From: Spirochaetia bacterium
GTDB lineage: Bacteria; Spirochaetota; Spirochaetia; Sphaerochaetales; Sphaerochaetaceae
Assembly: GCA_009929055.1 (NCBI GenBank)
Contig: SABI01000155.1
Span: 1 to 6,099, forward strand
Direction: 5' to 3'
Length of the DNA: 6,099 nt
This document shows, one piece after another, positions 1 through 6,099 of the stretch. Under the pieces are notes generated by a model that had not been told where the DNA came from, ran no database searches, and was given only the letters and a program-made list of their open reading frames with translations. Numbering within the stretch: position 1 is the first letter of the stretch; every line of letters starts with the position of its first letter. A program made the position numbers and the translations under genes.

Positions 1-2
1 GT

Positions 3-986
3 AATAATGAATATATAGAAAGAAAAAGCATAGGTCTATTTATCATCGAGAGAGGAAGAAAGTTTGTAAAATCAAATGGAAGTGTGATAATTTTCCTTAT
101 ATTAGCAATTTTTGCTTCTTTCTTTGTCCCAAAATTCTTCTCACTTAATAACTTCTCATTGATTATAAAACAATCTGCAATTCCAATCATCGCTTGTCTT
201 GGGATAACATTAGTCCTTATGACTGGGGGGATAGATTTATCTCTTGGGTACACCTTAGGGTTATGTTCAATAACTGTTGGTCTTCTTGTAAAAAATACAG
301 CTCTCCCTATTTGGGTTTCGATTCTCCTTACCCTTGTTGTGGGCTTGTTAGTTGGCCTTGTAAATGGAGTTCTCGTGCAAGTAATAAAAGTTCCTGCTTT
401 CATTACTACCCTAGGAAGTGGATATATTATTTTTGGCCTTGCCCAGATAGTCAGTAGTGGTTCAGATGTAAACCGCCTTCCTAGTGCATTTAGAGCAATT
501 GGAGTAACAGATGTGTTCGGATTAAACACAACGGTATTCATTGCAGCAGCCATTTGTCTTATTATGTACTACGTCCTCCATCATAGCACCTTTGGTCGGA
601 GCCTCTCTGCATTTGGCTATAATGCTAAAGCAGCTCGTATGAGTGGGGTTAAGACAGAAAGACTCAATATAATGGTGTATATGATCTGTTCTTTTTTAGT
701 AGCTATTGCCGCAATTCTATTAACTATTCGGGTGAATTGTGCTCAGCCAACTATGGGGGGAGGAGTGTATACCTTTGAAGTAATTACAGGAGCCATTATA
801 GGTGGAGCTAGTTTGTTTGGTGGAGTTGGAACAGTAATTGGAAGTGTCTTTGGAATATTAATCATAAAAGTATTAGAGAATTGTATTAATCTATTAAATG
901 TCTCTTATTACACCTATCAAGCATTCCAAGGGATTGTCATATTACTCGCTATCATATTTGAAAATGTAAAAAATAGAAGACTGTAG
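3..986 (+). CDS. RbsC-type sugar ABC transporter permease, 5'-partial
   Basis: Integral membrane subunit of a ribose/galactose/xylose-type ABC importer (BPD_transp_2 family), forming the translocation path for a sugar-like solute. The frame is open from base 3, giving 327 visible residues, already near the usual 320-340, so probably only a few N-terminal residues are missing. The GTG at 84 is an alternative start, but it falls just before TM1, has no well-spaced ribosome site, and would remove the basic cytoplasmic leader (residues 1-27) normal in this family. Visible family signatures are GGIDLS at residues 75-80 after the second hydrophobic stretch, and GAIIGGASLFGGVG at 263-276 followed by the C-terminal hydrophobic pair. 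The protein is strongly hydrophobic throughout, with about 8-10 membrane segments. It ends 10 bp before the ATPase gene, its obvious partner. The family call is firm; the transported substrate cannot be read from the sequence. Confidence 0.9.
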   Translation, partial: NNEYIERKSIGLFIIERGRKFVKSNGSVIIFLILAIFASFFVPKFFSLNNFSLIIKQSAIPIIACLGITLVLMTGGIDLSLGYTLGLCSITVGLLVKNTALPIWVSILLTLVVGLLVGLVNGVLVQVIKVPAFITTLGSGYIIFGLAQIVSSGSDVNRLPSAFRAIGVTDVFGLNTTVFIAAAICLIMYYVLHHSTFGRSLSAFGYNAKAARMSGVKTERLNIMVYMICSFLVAIAAILLTIRVNCAQPTMGGGVYTFEVITGAIIGGASLFGGVGTVIGSVFGILIIKVLENCINLLNVSYYTYQAFQGIVILLAIIFENVKNRRL

Positions 987-992
987 TGGAGG
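987..992 (+). promoter_or_regulatory. ribosome binding site of the ABC ATPase gene
   Basis: TGGAGG follows the permease stop codon directly and lies 4 bases before the ATG at 997. It supports that start and translation from a shared transcript. Confidence 0.7.
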
Positions 993-996
993 AATT

Positions 997-2511
997 ATGA
1001 ATAAAACTATTCTTAAAATGCACAATGTAACAAAATATATCTTTGACTCTTATGGGCATGCTCTTCGTGGCACTACAGTGAAAATTCTTGAAAACGTTGA
1101 ATTTGATGTAAAAGAATCTGAAGTTCACGTGTTGATAGGGGAAAATGGAGCAGGAAAATCAACATTGATGAAAATTATAGGAGGGATTATCCCTCTTGAT
1201 GGGGGCTCTATGAGTCTAGATGGGAAAGAGATTTCCTTTTCTGGCCCTAGAGAATCATTACACCATGGAATAGGATTTATTCATCAAGAGTTAAACCTTT
1301 GTTTAAATCTCGACGTTGCTGAAAATATATTTTTAGGACGAGAATCTGGGAATAAGATATTTATTAATAAAAGTGAAATGTACGACCTTAGTAGAGATAT
1401 GCTTTTAAAACTTGGCTTTGATATAGACCCACATACACTTGTGAGAGATCTATCGACTGCTCAGCAGCAAATCATAGAGATTGTTAAAGTTCTTTCATAC
1501 AACTGTAGAATTATTATCATGGACGAACCTACTGCAAGCTTAACGAAAAGTGAAATAGATAAACTCTTCACCATTATTAAAGACCTACGTAAGAGGGGGA
1601 TAAGCATCATATATATCTCTCATAGATTTGAAGAATTAAAAGAGATTGGAGACAGAATTACTATCCTTCGTGATGGAAGATATATAGGAACCGTTGATAT
1701 AAAAGATTTTGATTATGATGAAATTATCAACATGATGGTAGGAAGAAAATTAGGGGCAATGTTCCAAAGTAAACATATTCCAACACAACAGACAATACTA
1801 GAAGTGAAAGATCTCCTCATATCGAGTCACACAGAGCCTATTTCTATCAACGTTAAACGGGGAGAAGTGGTCGGAATGAGTGGGTTAGTAGGAGCAGGAA
1901 GAACTGAACTTGCTAAATCAATTTTTGGAAGCAGACCCTACTACGGAGGCACCATCACCTACGACAATGAAGATATTGGCCACTTACATCCCTCTACTTT
2001 GATTTCTAAAGGTCTTGTCTATCTCTCTGAAGATAGAAAATTAGAAGGACTTGTCCTTGATATGTCTATAGCAAGTAATATTACATTAGCTTCTTTAAAA
2101 AGAATGTTCCCCTTCACAAGAATCAAGCGATCTAAGGAACATGAAGTTGCAAAAAAGAGTGTAGAGCAGTTAAACATCGTTTCAAATTCTTTAGATCAAT
2201 TATGTAACACCCTTAGTGGTGGCAATCAACAAAAAGTAGTTCTTGCTAAATGGTTATTAACTGCCCCTAAATTATTAATTCTTGATGAACCAACGAGAGG
2301 AATCGATGTAAATGCAAAAAGCGAAATATATAAAATTATTGATACTCTTGCGTCCCAGGGGGTAGGAATTCTCATGATAAGTTCAGAACTTCCTGAAATC
2401 ATTGGAATGAGTGATCGAATATATGTAATGAGAGGGGGCTCTATTTCAGCAGAATTAACTGATAAAAAAGATTTTGTTCAAGAAAAAATTCTCTCCTATA
2501 CCCTTTCTTAG
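997..2511 (+). CDS. RbsA/MglA-type sugar ABC transporter ATP-binding protein
   Basis: Cytoplasmic energising subunit of the sugar importer; 504 residues with two fused ABC domains, the normal length for the RbsA/MglA/XylG group. Domain 1 has Walker A GENGAGKST (48-56), signature LSTAQQQ (152-158) and Walker B ending MDEPTASLT (from 175). Domain 2 has the degenerate Walker A GLVGAGRT (296-303) typical of this group, signature LSGGNQQ (406-412) and LDEPTRGID (429-437). By family analogy domain 1 is probably the main ATP-hydrolysing site. One oddity: the segment between the first beta strand and Walker A (residues 13-31) is about 10 residues longer than in E. coli RbsA, in the A-loop region that contacts adenine. 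The start ATG has a good GGAGG site. The adjacent permease is its membrane partner; no periplasmic or lipoprotein sugar-binding protein is present in the window. Confidence 0.95.
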   Translation: MNKTILKMHNVTKYIFDSYGHALRGTTVKILENVEFDVKESEVHVLIGENGAGKSTLMKIIGGIIPLDGGSMSLDGKEISFSGPRESLHHGIGFIHQELNLCLNLDVAENIFLGRESGNKIFINKSEMYDLSRDMLLKLGFDIDPHTLVRDLSTAQQQIIEIVKVLSYNCRIIIMDEPTASLTKSEIDKLFTIIKDLRKRGISIIYISHRFEELKEIGDRITILRDGRYIGTVDIKDFDYDEIINMMVGRKLGAMFQSKHIPTQQTILEVKDLLISSHTEPISINVKRGEVVGMSGLVGAGRTELAKSIFGSRPYYGGTITYDNEDIGHLHPSTLISKGLVYLSEDRKLEGLVLDMSIASNITLASLKRMFPFTRIKRSKEHEVAKKSVEQLNIVSNSLDQLCNTLSGGNQQKVVLAKWLLTAPKLLILDEPTRGIDVNAKSEIYKIIDTLASQGVGILMISSELPEIIGMSDRIYVMRGGSISAELTDKKDFVQEKILSYTLS

Positions 2512-2515
2512 GGAA
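2510..2515 (+). promoter_or_regulatory. ribosome binding site deciding the activase start
   Basis: AGGGAA overlaps the ATPase stop codon (TAG, 2509-2511) and lies 6 bases before the ATG at 2522. It favours 2522 over the in-frame TTG at 2474, which lies inside the ATPase gene and has no comparable site. Confidence 0.6.
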
Positions 2516-2521
2516 TTGCAG

Positions 2522-3367
2522 ATGAAAGGATTAGTTTTTGATATCAAAGAGATGGCAATATTTGATGGCCCTGGTATAAGAACCACCGTGTTCTTAAAAG
2601 GGTGCCCTCTAGAATGCTCTTGGTGTCACAATCCTGAAGGGATTAGTCCTAACCCAATTCTCATGGTAAGTTCTCTCTCTTGTATCCACTGCGGCGCCTG
2701 TGAGAGGGCGTGTCCTCATCCATCACAGTGTATCTCTTGTGGTACATGTGTTTCTGGCTGCCCATTAAACTTGAGAAAAATAGCTGGCACCTATTACCAA
2801 GGAGATGAATTAGCAACTATCCTATTAAAAGATAGAGCAATACTAGAATCCAATGGGGGAGGTGTAACTTTCTCTGGAGGGGAACCTTTAATGCAACCCT
2901 CTTTTGTTCTAGAGGTGATACATAACCTAAAGGGATTACATTGTGCTATTGAAACAAGTGGATATGCTCCCTTAGATATATTTAAATCGGTAATTGATGC
3001 TGTTGATTATGTGATTATGGATATAAAGATGATAGACCCACAATTGCATAGAAAATATTGTAAGCAAGACAACGCTCTTATTCTACAAAACTTGGAATAT
3101 TTGAAAATATCAGGAAAGCCTTTTGTTATTCGTATTCCTGTTATTCCGAACGTAAATGACAACCATGAAAATTATATTAAAACAGCTCTATTACTAAAGG
3201 ATACTCCTACTCTTGAGAAAGTAGAGCTACTCCCTTATCAAAAAACAGCAGGGGCAAAGTACAAGATGATACATACTTCTTATAATCCAGGATTTGATGA
3301 AACTATTGCCCCCTTTTTTGATACCGGGTTATTTAAAAAGATGGGTATTCGATGCGAAGTATTATAA
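2522..3367 (+). CDS. glycyl radical enzyme activating enzyme (radical SAM, PflA-like)
   Basis: Radical SAM activase that cleaves S-adenosylmethionine reductively and abstracts hydrogen from the conserved glycine of its GRE partner, here surely the enzyme encoded next. The chosen ATG gives 281 residues. The in-frame TTG at 2474 would add 16 residues not expected in the family, whose proteins begin close to the motif seen here (GLVFDIKEMAIFDGPGIRTT). The radical SAM cluster motif is C28-x3-C32-x2-C35, followed by HNPEG. A ferredoxin-like insert has two four-cysteine sets, C54/C57/C60/C64 and C70/C73/C76/C80, as in activases of non-PFL GREs (choline lyase, hydroxyphenylacetate decarboxylase, benzylsuccinate synthase types); PFL activase itself lacks this insert. 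SGGEP at 118-122 is the SAM-binding motif, and RIPVIPNVND is a conserved C-terminal element. Family is certain; the partner assignment rests on adjacency. Confidence 0.94.
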   Translation: MKGLVFDIKEMAIFDGPGIRTTVFLKGCPLECSWCHNPEGISPNPILMVSSLSCIHCGACERACPHPSQCISCGTCVSGCPLNLRKIAGTYYQGDELATILLKDRAILESNGGGVTFSGGEPLMQPSFVLEVIHNLKGLHCAIETSGYAPLDIFKSVIDAVDYVIMDIKMIDPQLHRKYCKQDNALILQNLEYLKISGKPFVIRIPVIPNVNDNHENYIKTALLLKDTPTLEKVELLPYQKTAGAKYKMIHTSYNPGFDETIAPFFDTGLFKKMGIRCEVL

Positions 3368-3403
3368 ATACGAGAAAGAAGGAATATCTTTAGATTATAC
3401 ATA

Positions 3404-3412
3404 AAGAAGGGG
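3404..3412 (+). promoter_or_regulatory. ribosome binding site of the glycyl radical enzyme gene
   Basis: AAGAAGGGG ends 4 bases before the ATG at 3417 and supports that start. The preceding 49-bp gap (3368-3416) is the largest in the cluster. I see no terminator in it (no GC-rich hairpin followed by a T run) and no convincing promoter, so the GRE is probably cotranscribed with the activase. Confidence 0.65.
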
Positions 3413-3416
3413 ACAT

Positions 3417-5489
3417 ATGAACCAATACATTACTGAATTAAAAAAATACTATATTGAAGATTCTTCTCATCATTCATATCGAGTGCCTCCAACGGAACAA
3501 TACAAATTAGCCCAAGAGTTTAAGAAAAAAGGGTTAAATGATACCCAAAGGGCTAAATATAGACTTAAGTGGATGCTTGAACATGAAAACATAGTGGTAT
3601 TCCCTCATGAAAAGATTAGTATCTTACGAACAATACCAATAATTCCTGAAATCTTTACTCAAAAAGAGTGGGCTTATAAAAAAAAGTCGTACCGAATACA
3701 TGAGTTAGGAAAAGTATGTAATATAAATCCTCATTACTCATCCTTAATAGATGTTGGGTTTGATAGAAAAAGAGAAGAGATTCAAGAAGTAATACATAAG
3801 TTTTCTAAACAAAAAGAGAATGAAAAAATCACTTATCTTCAAACATTACTAGAAGTACTCGATATGATAGAGGAGTTCAGTGAACGCTACCGAGTTGAAG
3901 CAATAAGGGTAGGGAACAAGATTGTAAGTGAGACTTTCTCCCACATTCCACAACAGCCCCCCCGAAACTTTCTAGAAGCCTTGCAATTCTTTCGCTTACT
4001 TCACTTTTGCTTATGGGAAAGTTATAACTACCACAACACGATAGGACGCTTTGATCAGTACATGCTCCCATATTATGAAGCCGATATAGAAGCCAACATC
4101 CTTGATAAAGAATCAGCACTTACTCTATTAGAAGAATTTTTCATCTCTTTTAATAAAGATAGTGACCTCTATCCTGGGATGCAACAAGGAGACAATGGGC
4201 AAAGTATGGTGTTAGGAGGCCTCGATAGTGAGGGGCGAGACACGTTTAATGATTTATCAATCTTGTGTATGCAAGCAAGCATGGAATTAAAACTAATTGA
4301 TCCAAAGATAAATCTACGAGTTCATGATAAAACGCCTCTAGAAGTCTATATTCTTGGAACGCAGATGACTAAGTTAGGGTTAGGATTCCCTCAATATTCT
4401 AATGATATGATAGTAATCCCTGCCCTTGAAAAATGGGGCTATTCTCATGCTGATGCTTCCAATTATGTAGTTGCTGCTTGTTGGGAATTTATTATTCCAG
4501 AAGTTGCAATGGATATTGTAAATATAGATGCCCTTTCGTTCTTAAAAAGTATCCTTGATGTCCTTCCTGAGATAATGAGGTGTGATACGTATGAAGAGTT
4601 TGCACTTGTAGTGAAAAAGAAAATCTTTCTTCAAGCTGCTCAAATTTGTGCAAACACAACTGGCCTCTATATGGAACCAGCTCCACTAATCTCTTTGATG
4701 ACAACTTCTTGTATTGAAAACGGGATTGATATCAGTAAAGGGGCCCTTTATAATAACTATGGAATTCATGGAACAGGGTTATCGAGCGCAGCTGATTCTC
4801 TAGCAGCAATTAAAAAATACATTTATGAAGAAAAATCTCTCGATAAACAAACCTTGCTTGACGCATTAGAAGCCGATTTTAATGGATATGAAGACCTGTT
4901 CACCCTCCTTCGCTATAGAGCTCCAAAGATGGGCAATGATGATGATTATGTTGATTCAATTGCTACAGAGTTACTTGATTGGTTCGCTGATTCATTAGAA
5001 GGACATCAAAATGGGCGTAAAGGAATATTTAGGCCAGGCACAGGATCAGCTATGTATTACCTATGGCATGGTAATCAACTAGGAGCCTCTCCTGATGGGC
5101 GTAAAAAGGGGGAAGAATTTGCATGTAACTTCTCTCCATCATTATTTACACGAAGCAAAGGACCTGTTTCTCTAATTAAATCTTTTTCGAAAGCTCATTT
5201 AAATCGAGTTGCGAATGGAGGTCCATTAACTATAGAGTTGCATGATACAATGTTTAGAAATGAAGAGAGTATAGAAAAAGTAGCAAAACTTGTAAAAACC
5301 TATATGGAAATTGGGGGAATGCAACTTCAACTAAATGGTGTAAACCGTGATACAATGTTAGAAGCACAAAAACATCCTGAGAAATATCGAGATCTTATTG
5401 TTAGGGTGTGGGGCTGGAGTGGCTACTTCGTAGAACTAGACAAAGAGTATCAAGACCATATAATAAAGAGAATGGAATTTGAACTGTAG
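3417..5489 (+). CDS. glycyl radical enzyme, PFL superfamily, substrate unknown (likely dehydratase/lyase type)
   Basis: Oxygen-sensitive cytoplasmic radical enzyme of 690 residues, shorter than E. coli PFL (760) and choline lyase CutC (about 846). Landmarks in order: ESYNYHNTIGRFDQYMLPYY (201-220), QSMVLGG (262-268), active-site ACWEF with thiyl-radical Cys355 and Glu357, the ASPDGR element of the glycyl radical domain (557-562), and the radical loop RVWGWSGYF with Gly666, 24 residues from the C-terminus as expected. The Cys355-Gly666 distance (311) matches PFL, so the core is complete and the shortening lies N-terminal of the cysteine. PFL needs Cys-Cys; here Trp follows the cysteine and Glu comes next, the Cys-x-Glu arrangement of dehydratases, C-N/C-S lyases and decarboxylases. 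It is therefore not a formate lyase despite the likely automatic name. The adjacent sugar-type transporter and LacI regulator suggest a sugar- or polyol-derived substrate (inference). No long N-terminal extension of the kind used for microcompartment targeting is seen. Confidence 0.93.
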   Translation: MNQYITELKKYYIEDSSHHSYRVPPTEQYKLAQEFKKKGLNDTQRAKYRLKWMLEHENIVVFPHEKISILRTIPIIPEIFTQKEWAYKKKSYRIHELGKVCNINPHYSSLIDVGFDRKREEIQEVIHKFSKQKENEKITYLQTLLEVLDMIEEFSERYRVEAIRVGNKIVSETFSHIPQQPPRNFLEALQFFRLLHFCLWESYNYHNTIGRFDQYMLPYYEADIEANILDKESALTLLEEFFISFNKDSDLYPGMQQGDNGQSMVLGGLDSEGRDTFNDLSILCMQASMELKLIDPKINLRVHDKTPLEVYILGTQMTKLGLGFPQYSNDMIVIPALEKWGYSHADASNYVVAACWEFIIPEVAMDIVNIDALSFLKSILDVLPEIMRCDTYEEFALVVKKKIFLQAAQICANTTGLYMEPAPLISLMTTSCIENGIDISKGALYNNYGIHGTGLSSAADSLAAIKKYIYEEKSLDKQTLLDALEADFNGYEDLFTLLRYRAPKMGNDDDYVDSIATELLDWFADSLEGHQNGRKGIFRPGTGSAMYYLWHGNQLGASPDGRKKGEEFACNFSPSLFTRSKGPVSLIKSFSKAHLNRVANGGPLTIELHDTMFRNEESIEKVAKLVKTYMEIGGMQLQLNGVNRDTMLEAQKHPEKYRDLIVRVWGWSGYFVELDKEYQDHIIKRMEFEL

Positions 5490-5502
5490 ATAAAAAAACT
5501 TG

Positions 5503-5510
5503 AAAGGGAG
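5503..5510 (+). promoter_or_regulatory. ribosome binding site supporting a GTG start for the regulator
   Basis: AAAGGGAG lies 6 bases before the GTG at 5517. The in-frame ATG at 5550 has no purine-rich site at proper spacing, so GTG is the preferred start. The 27-bp gap after the GRE holds no visible terminator. Confidence 0.65.
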
Positions 5511-5516
5511 ATAACG

Positions 5517-6099
5517 GTGCCATCTAGTAGAAAATCTCAAAGAGTGACAATGAAAGATATTGCAATAGCTACTGGATTTACGGTAAATACGGTGAGCCAT
5601 GCTTTAAAAGATCTTAAAGATATCTCCGAAGAAACTAAGAAAATTATAAAAGATAAAGCAAAAGAGATGGGCTATCTTACTAACATGGTCGCAGTATCAA
5701 TGCGCTCAGGTGTCACTCATACATTAGCTATCATTATTCCTGATATAGCTAACCCCTTCTTTGCGACAAAAGTAAAAGAGATGGATAAGCTTTTACGAGA
5801 TAATGGCTATAACTCTATTATCATGAATACCGATGAAGATAGCGAAGTTGAATACGAAGCTGTTAGAACTGCTATTAGTCGAAAAGTTGATGGAATTCTT
5901 ATATGTCCCACTCAAAAAAGTGAAGATATTTTTGATTTACTTATCTCAAACTCAATACCTTATGTCATTGTAGGAAGAAAATTCTCTACCCGGTTGTTTT
6001 ATACTGTTGTTTGGGATGATGTAATGGCGGGGTATTTAGCTACTGAGCATCTTATAAAAAGTGGAAAAAAACACATTTTATATCTCAATGGACCTGAAC
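5517..6099 (+). CDS. LacI-family transcriptional regulator, 3'-partial
   Basis: DNA-binding regulator of carbohydrate genes; 194 residues are visible of the usual 330-345, and the frame is open to the right edge. From the GTG start, an N-terminal arm of about 9 residues precedes VTMKDIAIATGFTVNTVSHAL (10-30), the LacI helix-turn-helix with the recognition-helix core TVS at 25-27. ISEETKK and the GY motif (52-53) follow, then the hinge region AVSMRSG (59-65), where the common hinge Leu is Met. The effector-binding domain of the periplasmic-binding-protein fold starts at TLAIIIPDIANPFF (69-82) and continues to W166-D167-D168, AGYLATEHLI and the truncated LNGPE. It lies 27 bp after the GRE on the same strand, so it probably controls this operon and its own expression in response to the imported sugar or a derivative. 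No CG-centred operator palindrome was found inside the window; the operator probably lies upstream of the transporter. Confidence 0.93.
   Translation, partial: MPSSRKSQRVTMKDIAIATGFTVNTVSHALKDLKDISEETKKIIKDKAKEMGYLTNMVAVSMRSGVTHTLAIIIPDIANPFFATKVKEMDKLLRDNGYNSIIMNTDEDSEVEYEAVRTAISRKVDGILICPTQKSEDIFDLLISNSIPYVIVGRKFSTRLFYTVVWDDVMAGYLATEHLIKSGKKHILYLNGPE

Noticed and set aside
194..457. Second plus-strand frame inside the permease gene (87 codons).
   Set aside because: Fully contained in the permease gene, and its Cys/Trp/Ser-rich translation is typical of an out-of-frame reading.
2474..2521. TTG-initiated N-terminal extension of the activase (16 residues) overlapping the ATPase gene.
   Set aside because: The extension lies inside the ATPase coding region, is unlike the family N-terminus, and the ATG at 2522 has its own ribosome site and gives the expected family start.
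3396..3401. TATACA as a possible -10 box for a separate GRE promoter.
   Set aside because: Only a partial match, and no -35-like hexamer sits at the proper distance upstream (AG-rich sequence there).
3387..3407. Inverted repeat TCTTTA / TAAAGA with a 9-base loop just before the GRE start, touching the ribosome site.
   Set aside because: Only six AT-rich pairs with no extension and no T run, so it is too weak to call a terminator or translational control element in AT-rich DNA.
3957..3963. Run of seven C bases in an AT-rich gene, considered as a frameshift or phase-variation tract.
   Set aside because: The frame is intact across it and encodes a conserved Pro-Pro-Arg-Asn-Phe segment; the run is short and there is no sign of slippage.
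3877..4119. Minus-strand open frame of about 80 codons within the GRE gene.
   Set aside because: Lies wholly opposite a well-conserved coding region and has no recognisable protein motif.
4492..4704. Minus-strand open frame of about 70 codons within the GRE gene.
   Set aside because: Shadow of the GRE coding frame, with low-complexity Leu/Gln-rich translation and no motif.
3417..5489. Annotation of the GRE as a true pyruvate formate-lyase.
   Set aside because: The Cys-Cys pair required for formate lyase chemistry is absent (Cys-Trp-Glu instead), and the activase carries a ferredoxin-like insert that PFL activase lacks.

Overview
The window is one compact, single-strand (+) gene cluster from an AT-rich anaerobic bacterium. 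Purine-rich Shine-Dalgarno sites, short gene spacing, AT-rich codon choice and an oxygen-sensitive glycyl radical enzyme (GRE) suggest a Clostridia-like Bacillota. Other low-GC anaerobes such as spirochaetes cannot be excluded by reading alone. No RNA gene, mobile element, CRISPR array or convincing terminator is visible, and nothing on the minus strand looks coding.

Layout, left to right: (1) an RbsC-type sugar ABC permease whose N-terminus runs off the left edge; (2) a two-domain RbsA/MglA-type sugar ABC ATPase, 10 bp downstream; (3) a GRE-activating radical SAM enzyme with an eight-cysteine ferredoxin-like insert, also about 10 bp downstream once its start is corrected to the ATG at 2522; (4) after a 49-bp gap, a 690-residue GRE of the pyruvate formate-lyase (PFL) superfamily; (5) 27 bp further on, a LacI-family regulator starting at a GTG (5517) and cut by the right edge. 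All spacings fit a single transcript, and the promoter and any sugar-binding protein gene must lie left of the window. The longest stretch without a gene is 49 bp.

Inferred logic: the transporter imports a sugar, polyol or related small molecule; the GRE, once charged with a glycyl radical by its activase, carries out a radical elimination or lyase step on it or on a derivative; and the LacI-type protein senses the compound and controls the operon. The GRE is not a true pyruvate formate-lyase. It has a Cys-Trp-Glu active-site motif (C355/E357) instead of the Cys-Cys pair, and so resembles the dehydratase/lyase branch with a Cys-x-Glu motif. Its motif context (A-C-W-E-F), its Trp-rich radical loop (V-W-G-W-S-G-Y) and its short N-terminal half differ from the characterised GREs I can recall. 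The substrate is therefore open, and this enzyme with its dedicated transporter is the most interesting content of the window.
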